This document shows, in pieces, positions 57,531-64,000 of a DNA stretch of 64,000 nt (the first letter of the stretch is position 1; every line of letters begins with the position of its first letter). The notes beneath the pieces are model-generated. The model was not told the origin of the DNA. It was given only the letters and a program-made list of their open reading frames with translations, and did no database searches. The translations under genes and the position numbers were made by a program. The stretch spans positions 1 through 64,000 of the forward strand of contig NZ_JAERUC010000039.1 of NCBI RefSeq assembly GCF_016745505.1. Direction: 5' to 3'. The stretch is from Streptomyces silvae. Lineage in GTDB: Bacteria > Actinomycetota > Actinomycetes > Streptomycetales > Streptomycetaceae.

Positions 57531-58193
57531 TCACGCCTCGGAAGGTGTCTCGGCCGGAGCCTCGGCCGCTGCGGCCGGGGCCTCAGCGGTGTCACCCTCG
57601 GACTCGGCGTCGGGGGTGAATCCCTGACGCTCCGCCTTACGGGCGGCCTGGGCCTCGCGGGCCTCGGCCATGGCTTCGGTCTTCTTCTTGTGCGGGCCCA
57701 GAACCATGATCATGTTCCGGCCGTCCTGCTTCGGGTTCGACTCGATGAAGCCGAGGTCCTCGACGTCCGAAGCGAGACGCTGGAGCAGTCGGAAGCCCAG
57801 CTCGGGGCGGGACTGCTCACGGCCGCGGAACATGATCGTGATCTTGACCTTGTCCCCCTGCTTGAGGAACCGGACGACGTGACCCTTCTTGGTGTCGTAG
57901 TCGTGCGGGTCGATCTTCGGCCGGAGCTTCATTTCCTTGATGACCGTGTGCGCCTGGTTCTTGCGCGCCTCACGGGCCTTCATGGCCGACTCGTACTTGA
58001 ACTTCCCGTAGTCCATGAGCTTGCACACGGGGGGACGGGCTGTCGCCGCCACCTCGACCAGGTCGAGGTCGTACTCCTGTGCGAGCTCCAGGGCCTTGGC
58101 AAGCGGAACAATCCCGACCTGCTCGCCGCTGGGACCGACAAGTCGCACCTCGGGAACGCGAATCCGGTCGTTGATGCGGGGCTCGGCGCTGAT
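57531..58193 (-). CDS. infC: Translation initiation factor IF-3, AUC start
   Basis: The 220-residue factor has the IF-3 N-domain ([20 protein letters not shown]) and C-domain ([37 protein letters not shown]), plus a C-terminal Ala/Glu tail of about 30 residues. The N-domain starts upstream of the first ATG/GTG codon. The only sensible start is ATC at 58191-58193, with GGAGG five bases before it. Rare start codons (AUU in E. coli) let IF-3 repress its own translation, and the AUC fits that logic. A start further upstream would translate the ribosome site. Confidence 0.9.
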   Translation of the reverse strand: MSAEPRINDRIRVPEVRLVGPSGEQVGIVPLAKALELAQEYDLDLVEVAATARPPVCKLMDYGKFKYESAMKAREARKNQAHTVIKEMKLRPKIDPHDYDTKKGHVVRFLKQGDKVKITIMFRGREQSRPELGFRLLQRLASDVEDLGFIESNPKQDGRNMIMVLGPHKKKTEAMAEAREAQAARKAERQGFTPDAESEGDTAEAPAAAAEAPAETPSEA

Positions 58194-58271
58194 GGATCCT
58201 CCTCGGTAGCACCACGCGACCGCCTGGCGGACAGCCGCGTAACGTCTTCTGTTGAGACCAACCGAACCGGG

Positions 58272-58433
58272 AAAATCAGAAACGCCCCGGACGGGACACA
58301 GGCGGGGCTCCAGGAACTACCGGAACACCGTCGCGTGCTACCGCGGGGCGCAAATCGGGCGGCCCCATCGTCCGTACGGAACGATGGCTACCACCTGACC
58401 GGTGACCCGCCGTCCCTGAGGACGGTCAGGTGG
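58272..58433 (-). ncRNA. Structured infC leader with attenuator-like terminator
   Basis: In transcript order there are three elements. The first is a long stem CCACCTGACCG/CGGTCAGGTGG (58391-58433) with a nested or competing CCGTCC/GGACGG stem. The second is a hairpin CCATCGT/ACGATGG (58365-58387). The third is GCCCCG (58303-58308) with CGGGGC (58284-58289), followed by a U-rich stretch GTTTCTGATTTT (58272-58283), which looks like an intrinsic terminator inside the leader. Control by L20 or another signal is inference. Confidence 0.5.
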
Positions 58434-58463
58434 GAGATCGGAGCCTCCACTTGTGGGCCGAGC

Positions 58464-58492
58464 ACATAGGTGTCCGGCCGGTCGTTACACAA
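58464..58492 (-). promoter_or_regulatory. Predicted infC operon promoter
   Basis: On the minus strand TTGTGT (58487-58492) and CTATGT (58464-58469) are separated by exactly 17 bases. Confidence 0.5.
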
Positions 58493-58582
58493 GGTTAGCA
58501 GCTCCCCGGGGCTACGGCGAACCCGCTGTCGGGACGGCTCCCGCAGGAGGAGCCGGGCCGACGTGGCCTTATCGTGTGGGGC

Positions 58583-58948
58583 ATGAGCGACGCGACCACC
58601 CCCAGCACCGGGAATCCCGGCTTCGACGACATGGCCCGCGACATCGCGGAGGTTCCCGCGGTCGAGGTGATCGTCACCGTCGCCGTCAATCTGATGAGCG
58701 CGGCTGCCGTGAAGCTCGGCCTGACCGAGGAGGGCGAGCAGCACAAGGACCTGGACGAGGCGCGCAAGCTGGTCCAGGCGCTGGCCGGGCTGCTCGACGC
58801 GAGCGCCACCGAGATCAGCACCTTCCACGCCTCGCCGCTGCGCGACGGCCTGAAGTCGCTCCAGCTGGCCTTCCGTGAGGCCTCGCTCGTACCGGACGAG
58901 CCGGGCCACGGGCCGGGCGAGAAGTACACCGGTCCCGTCTACGGCTAG
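58583..58948 (+). CDS. DUF1844 family protein
   Basis: The 121-residue all-helical protein matches DUF1844. PAVEVIVTVAVNLMSAAAVKLGL is followed by DLDEARKLVQALAGLLD and SPLRDGLKSLQLAFREAS. Function is unknown. It is often encoded beside infC, as here, and divergent from it. The ATG at 58583 is preceded by GTGGGG. Confidence 0.85.
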   Translation: MSDATTPSTGNPGFDDMARDIAEVPAVEVIVTVAVNLMSAAAVKLGLTEEGEQHKDLDEARKLVQALAGLLDASATEISTFHASPLRDGLKSLQLAFREASLVPDEPGHGPGEKYTGPVYG

Positions 58949-58965
58949 TCCCCCCGCAGCTTTTC

Positions 58966-58996
58966 GAGCCCGCCGCCTGCGACAGGCGGCGGGCTC
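58966..58996. terminator. Strong bidirectional terminator
   Basis: A 14-bp perfect stem (58966-58979 with 58983-58996) with a three-base loop and TTTT on the left flank. It lies between the convergent DUF1844 and SseB genes. Confidence 0.9.
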
Positions 58997-59003
58997 CTGC
59001 GCG

Positions 59004-59732
59004 TCAGCGGGTGAACAGCGGTTCGCCGGGGGCCTCTGCGTCGGCGGGCAGCAGCGCCAGATCGATCCCGCGCACCAGGCGGGCCCGGAGCACCTCGCTG
59101 GCGGACAGCGCGTCGGCGACCCGGCGGGCGGCGTCGGCGACCACGGCGTCCCGGGTGAGGACCAGGGCGAGGGTGCCGTCGGCCCGGCCGGGACCGAGGT
59201 GGGCGCGCAGCACCGCGGGCTCGGCGGCGACCGCGTCCCGTACGGCGGCCACGACGGCGGGGTCGTCGAGCGGGTCCGCGCTGGTGCGGTTCTCGGCGAG
59301 GGCCAGCAGTGCCGGGCCGGTCAGCTCGAAGGCCACGGGCCCGGCGAGGTCGAGCACCACCGTGTCCGCCTTCTCGTGCGCGGCGGCCTGCAGCGCCTGG
59401 TGCAGGGGTACGGCGACGGGGCGCGCCTGCGGGTCCCAGCGGGCCAGCGAGGCGGTGGAGGTGAAGGCGGGCAGGGCACGCCGGTCGCCGGCCTGGAGGG
59501 TCGGCACGGCCATGTCGCTGGTCTTCTCGCGGCGCAGGCCGTTCTCGTCCTCCTCGACCTCGCCCAGGACAGCGACGACCGGGACGAGCAGCCGGGCGTC
59601 GCGCAGAGCCGCGAGGACGGGTCCGACGGCCGTCCGGTCCTCGGCCCAGGCGGCGAGGGCCGCCGTCAGTTCGGGCGAGGCAGTGCCGTCGTCGTCGGAG
59701 AAACCGGGGTCCGGGATGTTCTTGAGCGCCAC
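59004..59732 (-). CDS. SseB-family protein
   Basis: The 242-residue protein has two SseB-like segments. LLVPVVAVLGEVEEDENGLRREKTSDMAVPTLQAGD is followed by LPAFTSTASLARWDPQARPVAVPLHQALQAA. The C-terminal part, AHLGPGRADGTLALVLTR, may bind a partner. Function is unknown. The GTG at 59730-59732 gives the start VALKNIPDPGF. It is convergent to the DUF1844 gene. Confidence 0.75.
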   Translation of the reverse strand: MALKNIPDPGFSDDDGTASPELTAALAAWAEDRTAVGPVLAALRDARLLVPVVAVLGEVEEDENGLRREKTSDMAVPTLQAGDRRALPAFTSTASLARWDPQARPVAVPLHQALQAAAHEKADTVVLDLAGPVAFELTGPALLALAENRTSADPLDDPAVVAAVRDAVAAEPAVLRAHLGPGRADGTLALVLTRDAVVADAARRVADALSASEVLRARLVRGIDLALLPADAEAPGEPLFTR

Positions 59733-59818
59733 ACGACGAGCGTAGTGGGTCGGTTCTCTCACCTGGGCGACAGGTCGGACACAGGCTGCTGCCAGCTGGG
59801 CTGCCTAGCGTCCGGGCC

Positions 59819-60724
59819 ATGCCCCGTCACAGAACGCGCAGGTCCGCGCTGTCCGGCCCGGTGGCCGCCGCCGTCGTGCTGCTGGCCTGTTCCGCCGCCG
59901 GTGGTGCGTATCTGGTGGGTCACCGGCCGGATGACGCGTCACCGGCCGTGGCCGCCGTATCGTCCGCCTCGAGCCCGTCGGCCACGACGGGCCCGAGCGA
60001 GGAGTCCGAGGTGGATCTCGACGCGGAGCTGGCCGACGCGCTGGCGCCCCTGGCGGACGGCGCCGATGTGTCGGTGGCCGTGCTGGACACGGAGAGCGGG
60101 GCGAGCGCCGCCTACGGGGACGGGACGTACGACGCCGCCAGCATCGTCAAGGTGGACATCCTGGCGGCGCTGCTCCTCCAGGCGCAGGACGAGGACCGTG
60201 AGCTGAACGGCGCCGAGCAGGCGTACGCGGAGGCCATGATCCGGCGCAGCGACAACACCTCGGCCACCGAGCTGCTCAAGGTGATCGGCGGGGAGGAGGG
60301 CCTCGACGCGGCCAACGTACGGCTGGGGCTGACCGGGACGAGGGCCGTGCACGCGTGGGGGCTGACCCAGACCACGGCCGCCGACCAGGTACGGCTGCTG
60401 GAGGCGGTGTCCGGGGCGGACTCGGTGCTGTCGGAGGCCTCGCGGGCGTACCTGACGGAGCTGATGGGCCAGGTCGAGGCGGATCAGCGGTGGGGGGTGT
60501 CGGCGGCGGGCACCGACGCCGTGCTGAAGAACGGCTGGATGCCCCGGACGACGACGGGGCTGTGGGACGTCAACAGCATCGGGCGGGTACGGAGTGGCGG
60601 GCACACCGTGCTGGTGGCGGTGCTGTCGCGCGGACACGCGACGCAGGAGGCGGGCATCGACCTCGTGGAGACCGTGGCGAAGGCGGCGGTCGCCGTGACG
60701 GACGCGGCGGGCGGGTCGGGCTGA
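59819..60724 (+). CDS. Secreted class-A beta-lactamase-like serine hydrolase
   Basis: The 301-residue protein has a membrane or signal segment (SGPVAAAVVLLACSAAGGAYLV), then an Asp/Glu/Ser-rich linker. The hydrolase domain carries SIVKVDIL (Ser-x-x-Lys), RRSDNTSA (SDN loop) and VLKNGW in place of the KTG box. The Cys in LLACSAAGG could be a lipobox. The changed KTG argues against strong beta-lactamase activity, and a peptidoglycan-related role is likelier. There is no distinct ribosome site before the ATG. Confidence 0.8.
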   Translation: MPRHRTRRSALSGPVAAAVVLLACSAAGGAYLVGHRPDDASPAVAAVSSASSPSATTGPSEESEVDLDAELADALAPLADGADVSVAVLDTESGASAAYGDGTYDAASIVKVDILAALLLQAQDEDRELNGAEQAYAEAMIRRSDNTSATELLKVIGGEEGLDAANVRLGLTGTRAVHAWGLTQTTAADQVRLLEAVSGADSVLSEASRAYLTELMGQVEADQRWGVSAAGTDAVLKNGWMPRTTTGLWDVNSIGRVRSGGHTVLVAVLSRGHATQEAGIDLVETVAKAAVAVTDAAGGSG

Positions 60725-60752
60725 GGGCCGGGCGCGGCGGGGCCGGACTGAG

Positions 60753-60780
60753 GGCGGGGCGCCGGAGGCGGAGCCCCGCC
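60753..60780. terminator. Hairpin between convergent genes
   Basis: GGCGGGGC (60753-60760) pairs with GCCCCGCC (60773-60780) across a 12-base loop. Confidence 0.6.
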
Positions 60781-60789
60781 GCCCTCCGG

Positions 60790-62112
60790 TCAGCGGCGGG
60801 GGCCGGCGGGGAACGGGCTGTAGCCGGGCGGGGGCGGGTTCCCGCCGGTGTACGGGCCGGGTCCGCCGGGGCTCCCGCTGCCGGGTCCCCAGCTTCCGGG
60901 GGTCCTGCCGCCCGGGGTCCTGCCGCCGGGGTTCCTGCCGCCGGGGTTCCTGCCGCGCCAGAGCACCACCGCCAGGGCGAGGAGCACCGCTCCGAGACCG
61001 CCCGCCGAGGGGGCCAGCCAGCCGGCCGGGCCTCCGTCGTCGCCGCGCGGGGTGGGGCCGGAGCCGAAGTACTCCTCGCGGTAGCCGGCCCGGGCGGACT
61101 GCGCGCTCAGGTCGTCGGGGCGCAGTTTCGCCCCGGCCTCGATCGCCGCGGCGGGGTCGACCATGCCGTAGCCCCTGGAGTCGTCGCGTCCGCCCGAGGG
61201 GGCGTCGCCCGCGGTGTCCGCGAGCAGGGCCTTGACCTGCGCCGGTGAGAGGCCCGGGTGGGCGGCGCGTACGAGGGCCACGGCGCCGGAGACGAACGCC
61301 GAGGCGGCGGAGGTGCCCCACTCGATGTAGTAGTGCTGGTCCGGGTTGGCCACGACGATGTCGACGCCGGGCGCGCTGACGGTGGCGTACCAGCGGCGGG
61401 TGGAGAACGCGGCGTGCGTGCCGTACTTGTCGACCGCCGCGACGGCGATCACTCCGGGGTAGGCGGCGGGGTAGGAGATCCGGTCGCCCTTCTCGCCGCT
61501 GTTGCCGGCGGAGGCGACGACGGAGACGCCCTTGCCGAGGGCGTACTGCACGGCGGCGTCCTCGCCGGGTTCCGGGTGGGCCGACTCGCTGTCGTCGCCG
61601 AGGGAGAGGTTGATGACGTCGGCGCCCTGGTCGGCCGCCCAGCGGATGCCGTCGGCGAGCGCGGTGCCGCGGGTCTCACGGGCCTTGCCGCGCGACGGGT
61701 CGCCGGACTCCAGGATCACCCGTACGGGAAGGATCTTGGCTTCCGGGGCGACGCCGAGCACGCCGTCGCCCTGCCCCGGGCCGTTCCCGCGCCCGGCGAT
61801 GATGCCGGCCATCGCGGTGCCGTGCAGGGCCCAGGAGCGGTCGCCGGGTTCGGCGCCGAAGCCGATGAGGTCCTTGCCGGGGAGCACCTGGCCGGCGAGG
61901 TCGGGGTGGTCGTCGTCGACCCCGGTGTCCAGGACCGCGACGGTGATGCCCTTGCCCTTGGTGGTCTGCCAGGCCGTGCCGGTGTGGAGCGCCTCCAGAC
62001 CCCACTGCTGGTCGCGGATGGCGTCCGCCCGGGCGGGGACGGCGGGCAACAGCGCGAAGGCGGTGGCGGTGGCCACGGCGGCGAGCGCCCGGAGCCGGCG
62101 GGGACGGGTCAT
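60790..62112 (-). CDS. Mycosin-like S8 serine protease (type VII secretion-associated)
   Basis: The 440-residue subtilase has a signal peptide (LAAVATATAFALLPAVPARA), then the catalytic triad: Asp in TVAVLDTGVDDDHPD, His in LHGTAMAGIIAGRG and Ser in WGTSAASAFVSGA. A C-terminal membrane span follows (LGAVLLALAVVLWRG), with a cytoplasmic tail of NPGGR/TPGGR repeats. This matches mycosins (MycP) of type VII secretion, but no ESX genes are in the window. The ATG overlaps the stop of the upstream Pro-rich gene by four bases. Confidence 0.88.
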   Translation of the reverse strand: MTRPRRLRALAAVATATAFALLPAVPARADAIRDQQWGLEALHTGTAWQTTKGKGITVAVLDTGVDDDHPDLAGQVLPGKDLIGFGAEPGDRSWALHGTAMAGIIAGRGNGPGQGDGVLGVAPEAKILPVRVILESGDPSRGKARETRGTALADGIRWAADQGADVINLSLGDDSESAHPEPGEDAAVQYALGKGVSVVASAGNSGEKGDRISYPAAYPGVIAVAAVDKYGTHAAFSTRRWYATVSAPGVDIVVANPDQHYYIEWGTSAASAFVSGAVALVRAAHPGLSPAQVKALLADTAGDAPSGGRDDSRGYGMVDPAAAIEAGAKLRPDDLSAQSARAGYREEYFGSGPTPRGDDGGPAGWLAPSAGGLGAVLLALAVVLWRGRNPGGRNPGGRTPGGRTPGSWGPGSGSPGGPGPYTGGNPPPPGYSPFPAGPRR

Positions 62113-63371
62113 GCCGGCTTCTCCGTGAGGTCGGTGACGGTCCTGCGCAGGGTGCGCTCCACCCGGTCGGCGATGCCCTTCGCCTCGTGGCCGAGTCCTG
62201 CCTGGGCGGGGGCGGTCGTGGCGTCGGCGGCCATGGCCGCTGCGGCGGGCTGCGGTTCGGTGACCGCGCGGCCGTCGGCGAAGCCGGAGACGGCGAACAC
62301 GACGACGGGCAGCTCGGTCAGGACGTGGACCGTCCAGCTGGCGCGCTGCGGGTCGCCGAAGCCTTCCGCGACGGTGCCCTTGACCGGGTAGGTGCGGGGC
62401 ATCAGGTCGGAGCGGTTCGCCAGGTGCTGGGTGGTGAAGCGGGTGTCGAGCGCGCCCATCGCCTCGGTGTCGGCCTCGGTGAAGACCATGCCGACGGTGG
62501 TGACGCTGCTGCGGGTGGCGTCGGTGTAGGTGGCGCGCACCAGGCGTTCGCAGCCGACGGGGCCGAGCGTCTTGAGCAGCAGCGGGTCCAGGCCGGCCGC
62601 GCAGCCGCTGTCGCTCGCGACGGCGACCCTGGTCCAGACGCGGTCGGTGGCTCCCGGTCCCGCGCCCTCGCCCTTGAGCGTGCGCGGGAAGAGGGTGTCG
62701 ACGGGCGTGCTGTGCCAGGCGGAGCGGCCCACGGTGTACGCGCTCGCGGCGCCCGGCTCGGCGGCGGAGTCACCGGTGAGCCAACTGCCGGTGACCGCAC
62801 CGCCGATGAGCCCGAGGCCGAGCACGGCGCAGACGGCGGCCGCCACGGTCCTGGCGGGGTTCCGGGCCTGCACGGGGCGGAGCCGGGTGGTGGTCTCGGC
62901 GGGCGTCTCGGCGTACGCGTAGTAGGCGCCGGGCGGGGCGGGGGTGGCACCGGGGCGCGGGGTGAGGTCCACCGCGCCGACGGGCCTGCGCCGGGTGGCG
63001 GCGGGCGGGGGCGGCGGCCCGGGACGGGCGGCCGGCGCGGGCGGTACGGGCCGGAGCCGGGCCGTGGTCTCGACCGGCGGCACGGGGGCACCGGGCGCGG
63101 GAGACCCGGCGGGCGCCTGCGGGGCGGTCCCGGGGCGCGGGGCCTGCGGGGCGGGGGTGGCGGACGTGCCCTGCGGTGCGCGGGTGGCACCAGGGGCCTG
63201 TGGGGCCTGCGCGGCGGGTTCAGCACCCGGGGCCTGCGGTGCGGGTGCGCCCGGTGCGCCCGGCGGGTTCTGCTCAGGGCGTGGAGGAGGCGGGGTGGCG
63301 GCGTCGGCCCGCACAGGGGGCGGGGTCGTCGGACGGGGTGGCACGGGAGCGCGCTGCGCTTCGGTACTCAT
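62109..63371 (-). CDS. Pro/Ala-rich single-span membrane protein
   Basis: The 420-residue protein starts with about 180 residues of Pro/Ala-rich low complexity, including two ETTxRLRPV repeats. A membrane span follows (AAAVCAVLGLGLIGGAVTGSWL, near residue 200), then an external domain of about 200 residues with CAAGLDPLLLKTLGPVGCERLVRATYTD and a Cys pair. I do not recognise the outer domain. It is translationally coupled to the mycosin gene, so it is probably its partner or substrate. GGGGG precedes the ATG. Confidence 0.75.
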   Translation of the reverse strand: MSTEAQRAPVPPRPTTPPPVRADAATPPPPRPEQNPPGAPGAPAPQAPGAEPAAQAPQAPGATRAPQGTSATPAPQAPRPGTAPQAPAGSPAPGAPVPPVETTARLRPVPPAPAARPGPPPPPAATRRRPVGAVDLTPRPGATPAPPGAYYAYAETPAETTTRLRPVQARNPARTVAAAVCAVLGLGLIGGAVTGSWLTGDSAAEPGAASAYTVGRSAWHSTPVDTLFPRTLKGEGAGPGATDRVWTRVAVASDSGCAAGLDPLLLKTLGPVGCERLVRATYTDATRSSVTTVGMVFTEADTEAMGALDTRFTTQHLANRSDLMPRTYPVKGTVAEGFGDPQRASWTVHVLTELPVVVFAVSGFADGRAVTEPQPAAAAMAADATTAPAQAGLGHEAKGIADRVERTLRRTVTDLTEKPA

Positions 63372-63556
63372 CCGTCCCCCTGGTCCACGTCCCCGCACCG
63401 CCCACGGACCACCGTTGCGCACGGGCCCGTCGGTCGATCGTGTGACGGTCACTCTACGGGGTGGACGGCACCCCGTGGGAACGGGCGGGAGGGTGCGTGA
63501 CGATCTGCACCGAACGTCCCCTACCCAGTGGTACGGACGTCTGGCAAGCTGCGCCC

Positions 63557-64000
63557 ATGACTGCCCGCGCCGCTGACCGGAGCCGCTACGACCGCGCCAC
63601 CGCCCATCTCGACGCCCCGGTGGCCGTCGTCGACCTGGAGGCCTTCGACGCCAACGCCGACGACCTGGTACGCCGGGCCGGCGGCAAGCCGATCCGGGTG
63701 GCCAGCAAATCGGTGCGCTGCCGTGCCCTGCTGGAGCGGGTGCTCGCCCGCCCCGGGTTCGCGGGGATCATGTCGTTCACGCTCGCGGAGTCGCTCTGGC
63801 TGGCCCGCGCCGGATTCGACGACGTACTGCTGGCCTACCCGTCGGCCGACCGGTCCGCGTACGCCGAGCTGGCGGCCGATCCCAAGCTCGCGGCGGCCGT
63901 GACGGTGATGGTGGACGATCACGCGCAGCTGGAGCTGATCGACGCGGCGCGCGCGGGCGGCACCGAGGAGATCAGGGTCTGCCTGGAGCTGGACACCTCG
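63557..64000 (+). CDS. Fold-III PLP enzyme, amino acid deaminase/alanine racemase-like (5' part)
   Basis: The frame opens at ATG 63557 and runs off the end after 148 codons. HLDAPVAVVDLEAFDANADDLVRRAGG and KPIRVASKSVRCRALLERVL carry the PLP-binding Lys in the VxSK position of alanine-racemase-fold enzymes, followed by FAGIMSFTLAESLWLARAGFDDVLLAYP. This is the family annotated as amino acid deaminase/aldolase (D-threonine aldolase or D-serine dehydratase relatives). No ribosome site lies before the ATG, so it may be leaderless. Confidence 0.82.
   Translation, partial: MTARAADRSRYDRATAHLDAPVAVVDLEAFDANADDLVRRAGGKPIRVASKSVRCRALLERVLARPGFAGIMSFTLAESLWLARAGFDDVLLAYPSADRSAYAELAADPKLAAAVTVMVDDHAQLELIDAARAGGTEEIRVCLELDTS

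Larger units (their letters stand above)
58194..58582. other. Promoter and leader region between infC and the DUF1844 gene
   Basis: About 390 bases hold the infC promoter and a structured leader of about 265 bases, described separately. The right end also carries the start region of the DUF1844 gene. No additional reading frame is supported. Confidence 0.6.

Overview
The window is chromosomal DNA from a high-GC Gram-positive actinomycete, almost certainly a Streptomyces. The reasons are third-position GC bias in nearly every reading frame, frequent GTG starts, long runs of translationally coupled genes with ATGA or GTGA overlaps, twin-arginine signal peptides, MocR and lone ECF-type regulators, a mycosin-like protease, and gene order like that of the core chromosome of this genus (cob genes, metNIQ, argCJBDR and argH, pheST, infC-rpmI-rplT). 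I see no prophage, plasmid, CRISPR array or biosynthetic gene cluster. This is housekeeping and regulatory core sequence.

Layout. 1-5.5 kb: the 3' half of a valine tRNA, an OFA-type MFS transporter overlapped by a 38-residue partner, small zinc-ribbon and membrane proteins, a phosphotransferase and a transmembrane Ser/Thr kinase. 5.6-12.9 kb: an rRNA methyltransferase and cobalamin/siroheme genes, namely a CysG-like fusion, a BluB-CobT fusion with a very long disordered N-terminus, and a CbiE-CbiT fusion. 13-16.8 kb: an acetyltransferase and the methionine ABC transporter metN-metI-metQ, preceded by a likely leader peptide and a palindromic operator. 17-25 kb: membrane proteins, acetyltransferase, sigma factor, Tat-exported glycerophosphodiesterase, acylglycerolphosphate acyltransferase, a TetR/efflux pair, a HAD protein and an aldo-keto reductase. 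25-34.3 kb: argH and the argC-argJ-argB-argD-argR operon, both with ArgR-type palindromes in their promoters. Between them lie a HEAT-repeat protein, a PPOX-family protein and a secreted L,D-transpeptidase-like protein.

34.4-45.7 kb: a START-like protein, a DUF5997 gene divergent from a LysR effector domain without a DNA-binding domain, a four-gene overlapping operon (secreted alpha/beta hydrolase with a TTA codon, membrane acyltransferase, histidine kinase, LuxR response regulator), a serine beta-lactamase-like hydrolase, a histidine phosphatase-like protein without its catalytic histidines, a GNAT-MocR pair and an EamA exporter whose start codon overlaps that of MocR. 45.7-50.1 kb: a secreted glycoside-hydrolase-like protein, 3-hydroxybutyryl-CoA dehydrogenase, a NUDIX hydrolase with a TTA codon, and a TPR regulator with a roughly 230-bp palindromic MITE-like element just upstream of its start. 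50.7-58.5 kb: pheS-pheT, an orphan PAS histidine kinase, a TrmH-family methyltransferase and infC-rpmI-rplT with a structured leader and an AUC start for infC. 58.6-64 kb: DUF1844, SseB, a class-A-like serine hydrolase, a mycosin-like protease coupled to a Pro-rich membrane protein, and the start of a fold-III PLP enzyme that runs off the window.

The observations I rate highest are the two TTA-containing (potentially bldA-dependent) genes, the MITE-like element, the putative pseudo-phosphatase, the metN leader and operator, the infC leader with its AUC start, and the overlapping start codons of MocR and EamA. Nothing here proves a wholly new system.
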